Below, piece by piece: positions 43,520 to 52,774 of a DNA stretch of 64,000 bases. Where the stretch lies: NCBI RefSeq assembly GCF_001662075.1, contig NZ_LYPL01000012.1:124001-188000 (forward strand). The letters are read 5' to 3'. The stretch comes from Rhizobium bangladeshense (GTDB lineage Bacteria > Pseudomonadota > Alphaproteobacteria > Rhizobiales > Rhizobiaceae). A program made the position numbers and the translations under genes. Position 1 is the first letter of the stretch, and every line of letters starts with the position of its first letter. The notes beneath the pieces are model-generated. The model was not told the origin of the DNA. It searched no databases and saw nothing but the letters and a program-made list of their open reading frames with translations.

Positions 43520-43603
43520 GTCTTTTCAATTCCTGTCCTGAAGCGATTGCTCAAAATGGCGCAGAGCGCTTCGGCAATTGCGAGAAAACAAAGCGACGGC
43601 CCA

Positions 43604-44680
43604 TCAGAGCCGCGATCCGTCGGCGCCGAAGAGCGACGCCTTGGCGATATCCAGCCCAGGAGCCACGGCATCGCCCGGCTGCAGGGCCACGTCACCCATC
43701 AGCCTGAGCGAGAGGCTTTGATCGGCCCACTCGAACCAGACGACCGCGTCCGACCCCATAGGCTCGATGACGGAAACGCGGCCGGGAATGGTGGGCAGGC
43801 CGGCTGCCGGTCTGTCGAGCGCGAGATGCTCAGGGCGAAATCCAAGCGTTGCCGGTCCTTCCGCCGCAGCGGCTTGAGAGGAATAACCGGAGAGATCGAC
43901 TGCGAGCCCCTTGCTCCGAAAGACCGGCGCGCTGTCGCCGCGCTCGATGCGGCCTTCGACGAAGTTCATCGCCGGCGCGCCGATAAAACCGGCGACGAAG
44001 AGGTTTGCCGGGCGGCGATAGATCTCAGCCGGCGAGGCAAGCTGCTGGATGACGCCGTCGCGCATGATGGCGATGCGATCGGCAAGGGCCTCGACCTGAT
44101 CATGGGTCACATAGATCATCGTGTTGCCGAGACGCTGATGCAGCTTCTTGATCTCGACGCGCAATTCATTGCGCAGCTTGGCGTCGAGGTTCGACAACGG
44201 TTCGTCGAAGAGAAAGACATCGACTTCGCGCACCAGCGCCCTGCCAATGGCCACACGCTGACGCTGGCCGCCGGAGAGTTCGGCCGGGCGCCTATCGAGC
44301 AGCGTGTCGAGATGAAGGAGAGCGGCGGTGCGGGCGACACGGGCCTCGATCTCGGCCGTCGGCAGGCCGGCAACGCGAAGGCCGAAGGAGAGGTTTTTGC
44401 GAACCGACATGCGCGGGTAGAGCGCGTAGGACTGGAACACCATGCCGATGCCGCGGTCCTTCGGCTCCTCCCAGCTGACGTTCTTGCCCGAGATCCATAT
44501 CTCGCCGGCAGCAATGTCCTGCAGCCCGGCAATGGCGTTCAGCAGCGTGGACTTGCCGCAGCCGGAAGGGCCGAGCAGCACCAGGAACTCCTGCGGGGCA
44601 ATATCGATCGACATTTTTTCGATCACCGTATGGTGGCCATAGGCGATCTTCAGATCCTTGACGGAGACGGCGGATTGCAT
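43604..44680 (-). CDS. Sugar ABC transporter ATP-binding protein (MalK/UgpC type)
   Basis: 358 residues from the ATG at 44680. Walker A LLGPSGCGKSTLLNAI, signature LSGGQRQRVAIGRAL, Walker B VFLFDEPLSNLDAKLR, switch YVTHDQVEALADR, followed by the regulatory OB-type C-terminal domain (GFRPEHLAL). These MalK-type ATPases energise CUT1 importers. It lies 7 bp after the second permease gene. Confidence 0.94.
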   Translation of the reverse strand: MQSAVSVKDLKIAYGHHTVIEKMSIDIAPQEFLVLLGPSGCGKSTLLNAIAGLQDIAAGEIWISGKNVSWEEPKDRGIGMVFQSYALYPRMSVRKNLSFGLRVAGLPTAEIEARVARTAALLHLDTLLDRRPAELSGGQRQRVAIGRALVREVDVFLFDEPLSNLDAKLRNELRVEIKKLHQRLGNTMIYVTHDQVEALADRIAIMRDGVIQQLASPAEIYRRPANLFVAGFIGAPAMNFVEGRIERGDSAPVFRSKGLAVDLSGYSSQAAAAEGPATLGFRPEHLALDRPAAGLPTIPGRVSVIEPMGSDAVVWFEWADQSLSLRLMGDVALQPGDAVAPGLDIAKASLFGADGSRL

Positions 44681-44687
44681 GGAAGCG

Positions 44688-45572
44688 TTACCCCTTGACT
44701 GCGCCGGCGGCGATGCCGCGCACGAACCAGCGACCGGACAGGAAATAGATGGCAAGCGGAACGATGGCGGTCAGGATCGTCGCCGCCATGTTCACATTGT
44801 AGGTGCGCTCGCCCATTGTCGTGTTGACAATATTGTTGAGCTGGACGGTCATCGGCAGGTTGTCGCGCCCGGCAAAGACGAGACCGAGCAGGAAATCGTT
44901 CCAGATGCCGGTGAACTGCAGCATCGAGACCACGACGATTATCGGCACTGCGATCGGCAGCATGATCTCGAAAAAAATGCGCCAGAAACCGGCGCCATCG
45001 ACGCGCGCCGCCTTGCAGAGCTCTTCCGGCACGCTGACGAAATAGTTGCGGAAAAGCAGCGTCACCAGCGGCAGACCGAAGATGACATGTACGAGAATGA
45101 TGCCGGCAAGCGAGTTGTAGAGCTCGATATTCGCCATCGCCCGGACCATCGGATAGAGGAAGATCTGGTAGGGGATGAGGCCGCCGGCCATCAGCAGGCC
45201 GAAGAGCAGGTTTGCCCCGCGCGGCCGCCATAGCGACAGCGCATAGCCGTTGACGGCGCCGACAAAGACCGAGAGCGCGACTGCGGGAAGGGTGATTGCC
45301 ACTGAATTCCAGAAGCCGCTGCGAATGCCGACGCAGACGGTTCCCATGCAGGCGCCTGACCAGGCGGTCGCCCAGGCGGAGAAATCGAGTCTAGCCGGCA
45401 GCGCGAAGATCTGCCCGAGCCGGATTTCGTCCATGGACTTCAGCGAGGTGACGACCATGGTGTAGAGCGGCAGAAGGAAGAAAAGTGCTGCGACGACCAG
45501 GAAGGCGTAGAGGCCGATGCGCCCGGAGGTGAGCCGTGCCGGCTTCGGGCCGTTCGGATGAGGACCGGCCAT
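44688..45572 (-). CDS. Sugar ABC transporter permease 2 (MalG type)
   Basis: 294 residues, six membrane segments. The EAA loop reads EELCKAARVDGAGFWRIFFE. Family-typical segments include LPLYTMVVTSLKSMDEIRLG and GLIPYQIFLYPMVRAM. The start overlaps the stop of permease 1. It forms half of the CUT1 channel. Confidence 0.93.
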   Translation of the reverse strand: MAGPHPNGPKPARLTSGRIGLYAFLVVAALFFLLPLYTMVVTSLKSMDEIRLGQIFALPARLDFSAWATAWSGACMGTVCVGIRSGFWNSVAITLPAVALSVFVGAVNGYALSLWRPRGANLLFGLLMAGGLIPYQIFLYPMVRAMANIELYNSLAGIILVHVIFGLPLVTLLFRNYFVSVPEELCKAARVDGAGFWRIFFEIMLPIAVPIIVVVSMLQFTGIWNDFLLGLVFAGRDNLPMTVQLNNIVNTTMGERTYNVNMAATILTAIVPLAIYFLSGRWFVRGIAAGAVKG

Positions 45573-46459
45573 CAGGCGGCTCCCTTCGCTCTTGCGCGCA
45601 TATGCATCGCATAGCGGAAAGGGGCGACCGCGATGATCACGCCGAGGACGAGCACCGTCGCGCCAGCTGTGGCAAGCCCGAGATTCTGGCGCCCGAACAG
45701 ATTGTCCATGATGAATTTCGCGGGCACCTCAGTCGCATTGCCGGGGCCGCCATTGGTCATGGCGACGACGATGTCGTAGGTCTTGATCACGCCCATGGCG
45801 AGCAGCATGCCGGCCGCCGCCAGCGCCGGCCCGAGCTGGGGCAGGATGATCGAGACATAGATCCGCCAGACGGGAATGCCGTCGATCCGTGCCGCCTTCC
45901 ATTGCTCGGTCTCGATGCCTCGCATGCCGGCAAGCGCAATGACCATGACGAGCCCCGCACCCTGCCAGACGCCGGCAAGCACCAGCGCGTAGATCGCCAT
46001 GTCGCGATTGACCACCCAATCAAGGACGAAGCTTTCCCAGCCGAGCGACCGCACGCTCGCCTGGATGCCGAGCGTCGGATTGAGCATCCATTGCCAGATC
46101 AGCCCGGTCACCACGAAGGACATGGCGTAGGGATAGAGAAATATGGTCCTGAATGCGCTTTCGAAGCGGATCTTGCGGTCGAGCGCGGCGGCCAGCAGAA
46201 AGCCGAGCAGCAGACAGCCGGCGACGTAAAGCACGCCGAAGATCAGCACGTTCTGCAGCGATGCGAGCCATTTGGCGGAAGAGAACAGCTTCGAATACTG
46301 CGCAAGGCCGACATAGGTCGAGGACGGAAACAGCGTCGAATTGGTGAAGGACAGTCTGATCGACCAGGCCATGGTGCCGATGAAGACCACCACCGCGACG
46401 AACCATGTCGGCAGCAGCGCGATAGTGGCGGAAAGATTGGGCTTGCGTTTGATGGACAT
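45572..46459 (-). CDS. Sugar ABC transporter permease 1 (MalF type)
   Basis: 295 residues from the ATG at 46459. Six membrane segments and EAA loop IETEQWKAARIDGIPVWRIY. N-terminal part LSATIALLPTWFVAVVVFIG is typical of CUT1 permeases. It follows the binding-protein gene after 100 bp containing a strong hairpin. Confidence 0.92.
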   Translation of the reverse strand: MSIKRKPNLSATIALLPTWFVAVVVFIGTMAWSIRLSFTNSTLFPSSTYVGLAQYSKLFSSAKWLASLQNVLIFGVLYVAGCLLLGFLLAAALDRKIRFESAFRTIFLYPYAMSFVVTGLIWQWMLNPTLGIQASVRSLGWESFVLDWVVNRDMAIYALVLAGVWQGAGLVMVIALAGMRGIETEQWKAARIDGIPVWRIYVSIILPQLGPALAAAGMLLAMGVIKTYDIVVAMTNGGPGNATEVPAKFIMDNLFGRQNLGLATAGATVLVLGVIIAVAPFRYAMHMRARAKGAA

Positions 46460-46522
46460 CGGCCAGCTCTCGACAGATGAAAGGGGCGCGCCGCCGTTGC
46501 ACAATCGCGGCGGCCGGCAGCC

Positions 46523-46549
46523 GTGGCGTCGGCATCAGGCCGACGCCAC
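46523..46549 (-). other. Intercistronic hairpin after CUT1 binding protein
   Basis: Perfect 11-bp stem GTGGCGTCGGC (46523-46533) / GCCGACGCCAC (46539-46549), loop ATCAG, 10 bp beyond the binding-protein stop on the minus strand. Confidence 0.65.
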
Positions 46550-46559
46550 AAAAGCTATC

Positions 46560-47792
46560 CTATTCGAAGATGGCGAAGAAGTTTTCGGCCGCAGCGGCTG
46601 CGTCATTCGAGCCGCCGCTCCAGAATTCGTCGACGTAGTCGTCGAGAGCGCCGACCTGCTGGGGTGTCAGCACAATCGCCTGGTCCGGCACGATCACGCC
46701 CGCAGCCATAAGCTCCGCCCCCTTCTGGGCACAGACGTCGAGCTTCGACTTGTCGACGTCGGTTCGCATCGGCACCGAGCCCTTCTTCAGCGCGAACTCG
46801 ACCTGCACGGCCGGATCCATGACGACCTCGGCGAGAAGTTTCTGCGCCTTGTCCGTCGCGGCATTGTTGGTCTTCGGGAACCAGAGCGAGTCGGCGATAT
46901 AGACCATGCCCTTCGATTCCGGCGCGAGCATGCAGCCATAGTCCTTGCCCGGCTCCTTGCCGGCGACAGTGAATTCGCCCTTGGCCCAATCGCCCATGAA
47001 CTGCACGCCGGCCTTGGCGGTGATCAGCATTGCCGTTGCGTCGTTCCAGTTACGGCCGGCGGAACCGGCATCGACATAACCGCGCAGCTTGCCGAGGATC
47101 TCCAGGGTCTTCTTCACCCCCTCGACGGAAGCCTCGCTTTTATCCTTGTCGACATAGATCTTCAGGAAGCCGTCGATCCCGACCTGCGAGAGCAGGATCA
47201 TGTTGAAGACCTTGGTCTGCTGCCAGGGCTGACCGCCCCAGGCAACCGGAACGACGCCGGCAGCCTTCAGCTTGTCAAGATCGGCGAAGAACGCGTCCCA
47301 GCTCTTGGGCTCCTCGGCGATGCCGGCCTTGTCGAAGGCTTCCTTGGAGTAAAAGACCCAGCTTTCGCCATGGGCGCCGGTCGGCGCGAGATAGACCTTG
47401 CCGTCATAGGAAATGAGATCGGTGATCGATTTCGGTAGGACGTCGGCCCATTTGCCGGCGGCCGCGACGTCATCGATCGGGCTGAAAAGACCCTGGCCGA
47501 CGAAATCCGCAGCCGCAAGGCCGATGACGCCTTGTTTGGCGCCAGGCGCGTCGCCGGCGACGATCCGGTTCTGGAATGCCGCATCGGCCGCGCCGAAACC
47601 GGCGATGGACGAATCCTTCCAGACGCCGCCGCGCTTTTCGAATTCGCTTCTGATGACATTGAGGGCCGCTGCCTCGCCGCCCGACGTCCAGGACGACATG
47701 ATCTCGATCGTCGGCTTGTCCTCGGCCTGTGCCGAAGCGCAGAGGCCGGCAACTGCCACGCCGGCAAGAAAAAGTTTCATCATGGTCTTCAT
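46560..47792 (-). CDS. Sugar ABC transporter substrate-binding protein (CUT1)
   Basis: 410 residues with signal peptide ending ASAQA. Family-1 features: IEIMSSWTSGGEAAALNVIR, FEKRGGVWKDSSIAGFGAAD, APTGAHGESWVFYSKEAFDK and VAWGGQPWQQTKVFNMILLS. The pattern is that of glucose/glycoside-type binding proteins of rhizobia. It lies 58 bp after the isomerase gene and is the likely abundant component of the operon. Confidence 0.92.
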   Translation of the reverse strand: MKTMMKLFLAGVAVAGLCASAQAEDKPTIEIMSSWTSGGEAAALNVIRSEFEKRGGVWKDSSIAGFGAADAAFQNRIVAGDAPGAKQGVIGLAAADFVGQGLFSPIDDVAAAGKWADVLPKSITDLISYDGKVYLAPTGAHGESWVFYSKEAFDKAGIAEEPKSWDAFFADLDKLKAAGVVPVAWGGQPWQQTKVFNMILLSQVGIDGFLKIYVDKDKSEASVEGVKKTLEILGKLRGYVDAGSAGRNWNDATAMLITAKAGVQFMGDWAKGEFTVAGKEPGKDYGCMLAPESKGMVYIADSLWFPKTNNAATDKAQKLLAEVVMDPAVQVEFALKKGSVPMRTDVDKSKLDVCAQKGAELMAAGVIVPDQAIVLTPQQVGALDDYVDEFWSGGSNDAAAAAENFFAIFE

Positions 47793-47850
47793 AGTTCCAC
47801 CTCTTGAAAATGCCCTCTTTGCGGGGCGTTCGTCGTCTTCGCAATGATTG

Positions 47851-48804
47851 TCAGCGATAGATCGGCAGGAGCGCCTGCCGGACTAGCGTAAGCCCGTTGG
47901 CGATGTCGCGGACGGGATCCGGCGCGGCATCGAGTTCGAGGATCGCCCAGCCTTCATATGCGCGGTCGCGCAACAGCCGGATCCAGGCTGGCCAGTCGAC
48001 CCGTCCGAGGCCAAAACCGCAGAAATAGGGGCGGTGGCGATCGTGAATGTGCTTGTCGATCGGGGTGTCGGCGGGCATCGGGCCGATCGCGTCCTTCCAA
48101 TGGGCGATGATCATCCGCTCGTGATGACGGTCGACGAGCTGGACGGGATCGGAGCCTGCAACGATGATATGGGCCGTGTCCGGGCACATATGCACATAAG
48201 CGGAATCGGTCAGAAGCATCATCAGGTCGACGTCGCGCGCGCCGGCAAAAATCGAATGCGCCTCGGTATGCAGCGCCAGCCGCACGTCCCTGGCATAGAG
48301 GGTCGCGCCGAGACGGTTCAGAAAGTCGGCAATCGCCTTGGCGCGGTCGAAATCATAAAACTGCACCGGCTGGGCGCCGAGCGTCTGGCGAAGCGGGGCA
48401 CCGATCACCATGATGTCGCTGCCGCAGGCTTTCAGGAAGTCGGCATAGCGCTCCGCCTTGCCGACCAGCGCGCGCTGGGCCTCGGGGTCGGTGAAATCGC
48501 CCGCCGCCTCCAGTTCCGCGAAGAAGCCGCTGCAGAGCGTCAGGCCGCGCTTCGCCAGTTCGGCCGCGAAGGCCTCCATCGAACCATAGGTCTTGATCGC
48601 ATCCTGCCAGTTGAAGGGCGAGAAGGTCAGCTCGACGCCGGTGACGCCCGAGGCCTGGACGCTGTCGAGGATCTTGTCCCAGAAGACGCGCGGTTCGGCG
48701 CGCGCATAGGCGACGATCGCATCATCGCTGTCGACACCCCAGAAGCCTGGATGAAAGAACGTCACGAGATCGACGCCGAAACGCAGCCTGTCGGCAGTAG
48801 CCAT
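47851..48804 (-). CDS. Sugar phosphate isomerase/epimerase-like TIM-barrel protein
   Basis: 317 residues from the ATG at 48804, AP-endonuclease-2/xylose-isomerase-like fold. Metal-ligand candidates appear in GVTGVELTFSPFNW, LALHTEAHSIF, MCPDTAHIIVAG, IAHWKDAIG and WAILELDAAP. It is the first gene of the sugar operon that includes the CUT1 transporter and GMC oxidoreductase. Isomerases or lyases of this fold act on keto-sugars or inositols; the exact reaction is unknown. Confidence 0.85.
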   Translation of the reverse strand: MATADRLRFGVDLVTFFHPGFWGVDSDDAIVAYARAEPRVFWDKILDSVQASGVTGVELTFSPFNWQDAIKTYGSMEAFAAELAKRGLTLCSGFFAELEAAGDFTDPEAQRALVGKAERYADFLKACGSDIMVIGAPLRQTLGAQPVQFYDFDRAKAIADFLNRLGATLYARDVRLALHTEAHSIFAGARDVDLMMLLTDSAYVHMCPDTAHIIVAGSDPVQLVDRHHERMIIAHWKDAIGPMPADTPIDKHIHDRHRPYFCGFGLGRVDWPAWIRLLRDRAYEGWAILELDAAPDPVRDIANGLTLVRQALLPIYR

Positions 48805-48893
48805 ATTTATCCCATTTCTCAAGGCACGGCTTACCTGTCTGAGGAACAGTAGTTCCCCATCCAATAAGTCGTGATTTTCCAATGCATTATGGC

Positions 48894-48911
48894 ATGGCAA
48901 TCGTTTGCCAT
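48894..48911. promoter_or_regulatory. LacI-family operator, site 1
   Basis: ATGGCAATCGTTTGCCAT, an 18-bp near-perfect palindrome with the central CG typical of LacI/GalR operators, upstream of the sugar operon. A second copy lies 59 bp away. Confidence 0.7.
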
Positions 48912-48953
48912 TGAGAGATGATAGCCAAGCTGGTTTTTTTGGCAAGCGATTTT

Positions 48954-48969
48954 TGGCAAACGTTTGCTA
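48954..48969. promoter_or_regulatory. LacI-family operator, site 2
   Basis: TGGCAAACGTTTGCTA matches site 1 in both half-sites, with one mismatched pair. Its centre is 59 bp from site 1, close to the lacI gene, so both the sugar operon and the regulator could be controlled. Confidence 0.7.
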
Positions 48970-49047
48970 TAAGGCGCCGCCTATCTTAGAGTTGCAGATC
49001 GAAGCATCCGATGGAAAGAAATAATCGTGAATAAAAACAAGGATGTA

Positions 49048-50097
49048 ATGGGAGAGGAACCATCAGGGGCCTTGATGGCGGACGTCGCGCGGCTCGCTGG
49101 CGTTGCCATTTCAACGGTAAGCCGTGCGCTCGCCAACCCCGGGCGGGTCAATGAAAAGACGCGCGCTAAGATCAACGCGGCCGCCAAGCAGCTCGGCTAT
49201 ACGCCCAATGCAATGGCGCGGGGCCTCAGGGTCGGCAAATCCAACATCATCATGATCGTTCTGCCCGGATCGCTCTATTACGGCGTCTCGCAGATCATCC
49301 CGCAGGTCCTGCAGAGCATCAACAAATCGCTGATCCAAGGCGGCTACAATCTGATGATCGCCAACCTCGATCGCGACGAAGTTTCCGAGCGGCACATTCT
49401 CGATCTTGCCTTCGGCGGCAGCGTGCGCGGCGCGATCATCCTGTCGTCGAAGCTTCCGGAGGTCGACGGCCGCTCGCTGGCAAATTCCGGCCTGCCAATC
49501 GTTTCGATGCTGCTCGACATGAGCGATGCGGGCCTGCAGAGCGTCATCACCAACGACCGCGAGGCTGTGCGCGAGGTAACGGCCGAACTGATCCGGCTGG
49601 GCCACCGCCGGTTCTTCTATCTTGCAGGACCTGAAGGCAACTATCACGACGTCGAGCGCTATGGCGGCGTGCTCGAGGCGCTGGAGGCGGCCGGCTTACC
49701 GAAGGAGTCGGTGCATCGCTCGGGTGGTCGCCTCGATTATCAGCATGGTTTCGATATCGGCGTGCAGGCGGCTGACGATTTCGCAGAGCTGGCCCAGAAA
49801 CCGACGGCGGTCATCGCCACCAGCGACGACATGGCCATTTCATTCGTCAGCCGCATCAAGCGCGCAGGCCTGAGCATTCCCGATGATCTGTCCGTCGTCT
49901 CCTTCGACGGCTCTCCGGTCTGCGAATTCTCCGCGCCGCCGCTCTCGACGATCGAGCAGCCGGTGGAAGAAATGGGGCGCACGGCGGTGGAACTCCTGCT
50001 CGACGCCATTGGCCAGAGACAAAACCCGGCTTCCGTGCGAACCGTCATCCGCAGCAAACTCATCCTGCGGGAGAGCATCGCGCCTCCGAAGAGTTGA
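49048..50097 (+). CDS. LacI-family transcriptional regulator
   Basis: 349 residues from the ATG at 49048, which has AAGGA upstream; a GTG at 49027 adds seven residues. The helix-turn-helix ADVARLAGVAISTVSRALAN and hinge helix region PNAMARGLRVGKSN are canonical, followed by a periplasmic-binding-like effector domain ending SVVSFDGSPVCEFSAPPLST. It is divergent from the sugar operon, with two matching operators between them. Confidence 0.93.
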   Translation: MGEEPSGALMADVARLAGVAISTVSRALANPGRVNEKTRAKINAAAKQLGYTPNAMARGLRVGKSNIIMIVLPGSLYYGVSQIIPQVLQSINKSLIQGGYNLMIANLDRDEVSERHILDLAFGGSVRGAIILSSKLPEVDGRSLANSGLPIVSMLLDMSDAGLQSVITNDREAVREVTAELIRLGHRRFFYLAGPEGNYHDVERYGGVLEALEAAGLPKESVHRSGGRLDYQHGFDIGVQAADDFAELAQKPTAVIATSDDMAISFVSRIKRAGLSIPDDLSVVSFDGSPVCEFSAPPLSTIEQPVEEMGRTAVELLLDAIGQRQNPASVRTVIRSKLILRESIAPPKS

Positions 50098-50193
50098 CGA
50101 TAGCAGAACTGCTTCATGAATTCATTCATGGACAAACAGGGCAAGGAAGCCTAAATTAGCGTCAGGTATTACCCCTGACTAAGGAGTTGCCTC

Positions 50194-50472
50194 ATGGCAT
50201 CGCCGACCTCGCTCAAGCTCGATGATGAGCTGAAGGGCCGCGTCCAACAATTGGCCGAGGCTCGCCGCCGCTCGTCCCACTGGATCATGCGCGAAGCCAT
50301 TGCGCAATATGTCGAGCGCGAGGAGAAGCGCGAGACGCTGCGGCAGGAGACGCTTGACGCCTGGAATGAATTTGAAGCGACGGGATTGCACGTCACCGGC
50401 GTCGAGGTCGAAAAGTGGCTTTCGACCTGGGGAACTGACGACGAGTTGTCCGCCCCCGAATGCCACAAGTAA
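50194..50472 (+). CDS. Ribbon-helix-helix (CopG-type) antitoxin
   Basis: 92 residues: SLKLDDELKGRVQQLAEARR, then SSHWIMREAIAQYVEREEKR, the N-terminal RHH DNA-binding motif, and an acidic C-terminal tail that would wrap the toxin. AAGGAG precedes the ATG. It overlaps the toxin gene by 13 bp. Likely autoregulator and antidote of a plasmid or genome stabilisation module. Confidence 0.88.
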   Translation: MASPTSLKLDDELKGRVQQLAEARRRSSHWIMREAIAQYVEREEKRETLRQETLDAWNEFEATGLHVTGVEVEKWLSTWGTDDELSAPECHK

Positions 50473-50750
50473 TCTTCTCCCCGGCCGCAATCCGCGACCT
50501 CGAGCGGCTGCGAGAGTTCTTACGCCCGAAAAATCCGTTAGTCGCCAGGCGGGCGGGCGAAACTATTCTCAAAGGCGTCAGCCTCCTCGGCGCACATCCC
50601 CATATGGGACGCCTCATCGAAGACTTGCCCGAGCAATATCGGGAATGGCTCATCGATTTCGGAGATAGCGGATACGTCGCGCGTTATCGCGTGGATGGCG
50701 ACATTTTGACGATCCTCGCCGTGCGGCACCAGAGGGAAGCAGGGTTCTGA
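50460..50750 (+). CDS. RelE/ParE-family toxin
   Basis: 96 residues: VIFSPAAIRDLERLREFLRP, GVSLLGAHPHMGRLIEDLPE, EWLIDFGDSGYVARYRVDGD and the final VRHQREAGF, the standard ParE/RelE closing motif. Intact, unlike the toxin at 15629. Target (gyrase or ribosome-bound mRNA) cannot be told from sequence. Confidence 0.9.
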   Translation: MPQVIFSPAAIRDLERLREFLRPKNPLVARRAGETILKGVSLLGAHPHMGRLIEDLPEQYREWLIDFGDSGYVARYRVDGDILTILAVRHQREAGF

Positions 50751-50948
50751 TCCGGGCTCCGAGGTTCCGTCTGCCGGTCTGGAAATTTGCAAGCGTCTGG
50801 TGATATGGCCGCCCATAGGGCGCCGATTGCACTCCATCAAAACTTCGTCTGACCCCATCAGCCGGCGCATCGTGCTACGAATTCACAACACCGGGCGACA
50901 TGCAGTTCAGGCTTGCGCGCGGTGGAATTTGAAATTCCGAGCACGCCC

Positions 50949-51380
50949 ATGGACCTCTCGAAGATCAAGACGCTGATCGACTTTGTCGGACGATCGAATA
51001 TTACCGAGCTGACCGTGACGGAAAAGGACGTGACGGTTCGGATTTTCCGCTCGTCGCCGGCAGAGGCAGGCGTTGCCAAGCCCCCACAGAAGCCGGAATC
51101 GACGTTTAGCCTTGTCTCTAATGCGCCTTCGAGCGCCGAGAAAACCTCCCATGCGGTTAAGGCGCCCGTCTTTGGCGTCCTGCACCGGGCGCCGGCGCCC
51201 GGCGAGCCGCCATTCGTCGCGATCGGCGACGCGGTGGAGGAAGGGCAGACCCTGTTCATCATCGAGGCGATGAAGGTCTTCAATACCATCGCCGCGCCGC
51301 GATCAGGGCGGATCACGCACCTGACTGATATCGACAATGGCGAGATCGAGACCGGCGACCTGCTGGCGGAGATCGCCTGA
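50949..51380 (+). CDS. accB: Biotin carboxyl carrier protein
   Basis: 143 residues from the ATG at 50949 (in-frame TTG 50913 and GTG 50922 are longer options). The N-terminus MDLSKIKTLIDFVGRSNITE and the C-terminal biotinyl domain with IIEAMKVFNTI, containing the biotin-accepting lysine in AMK, are AccB features. It lies directly before a biotin carboxylase and 5-oxoprolinase-type genes. There is no carboxyltransferase accA or accD, so it likely serves a dedicated carboxylase and is not the housekeeping acetyl-CoA enzyme. Confidence 0.9.
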   Translation: MDLSKIKTLIDFVGRSNITELTVTEKDVTVRIFRSSPAEAGVAKPPQKPESTFSLVSNAPSSAEKTSHAVKAPVFGVLHRAPAPGEPPFVAIGDAVEEGQTLFIIEAMKVFNTIAAPRSGRITHLTDIDNGEIETGDLLAEIA

Positions 51381-52774
51381 TGCCGGAAACATCTGAACAA
51401 TCCGCTGCTTCAGGGCGCCGTTTCGACACGGTCCTCATCGCCAATCGCGGCGAGATCGCCGCCCGGGTTCAGCGCGCCTGCCGCGAACTCGGCCTCAGGA
51501 CAGTCGCCGTCTGCTCCGAGGCGGACAGGCAAGCGCCCTATATCAAGACCGCAGACAGTTTTCTCTGCATTGGCCCGTCGGCTGCGGGCAGGAGCTATCT
51601 CAATCAGGACGCCATTCTTCTCGCCGCACGCCTGACCGGCGCGTGCGCCATCCATCCCGGTTATGGTTTTCTGTCTGAGAACGCCGCATTCGCCGACGCC
51701 GTCGAAAAGGCCGGGCTGACCTTCATCGGGCCGACGGCATCATCGATCGCAACCATGGGCGACAAGATCGCGGCGAAGCGGGCGATGATGGCGGCCGGCG
51801 TTCCCTGCGTTCCCGGTACCGATAGCGCACTGCCCGACGACCCGGCCGCCATCGAGCGCATCGCGCTGGAGATCGGCTATCCCGTCATCGTCAAGGCGTC
51901 AGGGGGCGGCGGCGGACGCGGCATGCGCGTCGTGGCGAAGGCCGATCAGCTGCATGAAGCGATCGCGCTGACCCGGGAAGAGGCACGCAAGGCCTTTGGC
52001 TCGCCTTCGCTCTACATGGAGAAATTCCTAGAGCATCCGCGCCATATCGAGATCCAGGTCATTTGCGACGATTACGGCAATGCCGTGTGGCTGGGGCATC
52101 GCGACTGCTCGATGCAGCGCCGCCATCAGAAGGTGGTGGAGGAAGCACCGGCGCCGGGAATCGCGCCCGACATCATCCAGCCGGTCGGAATGGCCTGCGT
52201 AGAGGCTTGCCGCCAGATCGGCTATCGCGGCGTCGGCACCTTCGAATTCCTCTATGAGGGCGGCGCTTTCTATTTCATCGAAATGAACACGCGGCTTCAG
52301 GTCGAACATCCCGTCACCGAAATGACGAGCGGGGTCGATATTGTCCAGGCGCAGATGAAGGCGGCACAGGGCGAGGTTCTGGATCTCGCCCAGAGCGATG
52401 TCACCTGCGAAGGTCACTCTTTCGAATGCCGCATCAACGCCGAGGATCCCGACACTTTCCTGCCCTCGGCAGGCGTCATCACCCGTCTCGCTTTGCCGCA
52501 GGGGCCGGGCATCCGGGTCGATACGCATATTCATCCCGGCTACAGGGTCTCGCCCTATTACGACTCGCTGATCGCCAAGCTAATCGTCCATGCACCGACG
52601 CGGGCGAAAGCAATGGCCAGAATGTGCGAGGCGCTTGCCGGCACCGAGATCGAGGGCATCGCTACCAATATCCCCTTCCTGCGCGCCCTGTTCGAGGACC
52701 ACGCATTCGCGCGCGGTGAGACCGATATCCACTATCTCGAGCACTGGCTGAAGCTGCGGAGGACGGCGGCATGA
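51380..52774 (+). CDS. accC: Biotin carboxylase
   Basis: 464 residues. ATP-grasp biotin carboxylase with VLIANRGEIAARVQRACREL, AIHPGYGFLSENAAFAD, the glycine-rich loop VKASGGGGGRGMRVV, HIEIQVICDDYGNAVWLGHR, FIEMNTRLQVEHPVTEMTSG and ECRINAEDP. All catalytic regions look intact. The ATG overlaps the accB stop and its own stop overlaps the next gene, indicating tight co-expression. It carboxylates biotin on the carrier using bicarbonate and ATP. Confidence 0.94.
   Translation: MPETSEQSAASGRRFDTVLIANRGEIAARVQRACRELGLRTVAVCSEADRQAPYIKTADSFLCIGPSAAGRSYLNQDAILLAARLTGACAIHPGYGFLSENAAFADAVEKAGLTFIGPTASSIATMGDKIAAKRAMMAAGVPCVPGTDSALPDDPAAIERIALEIGYPVIVKASGGGGGRGMRVVAKADQLHEAIALTREEARKAFGSPSLYMEKFLEHPRHIEIQVICDDYGNAVWLGHRDCSMQRRHQKVVEEAPAPGIAPDIIQPVGMACVEACRQIGYRGVGTFEFLYEGGAFYFIEMNTRLQVEHPVTEMTSGVDIVQAQMKAAQGEVLDLAQSDVTCEGHSFECRINAEDPDTFLPSAGVITRLALPQGPGIRVDTHIHPGYRVSPYYDSLIAKLIVHAPTRAKAMARMCEALAGTEIEGIATNIPFLRALFEDHAFARGETDIHYLEHWLKLRRTAA

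Noticed and set aside
50949..52774. Housekeeping acetyl-CoA carboxylase genes
   Set aside because: No accA or accD follows; the coupling with pxpB, pxpC and pxpA points to a dedicated carboxylase instead.
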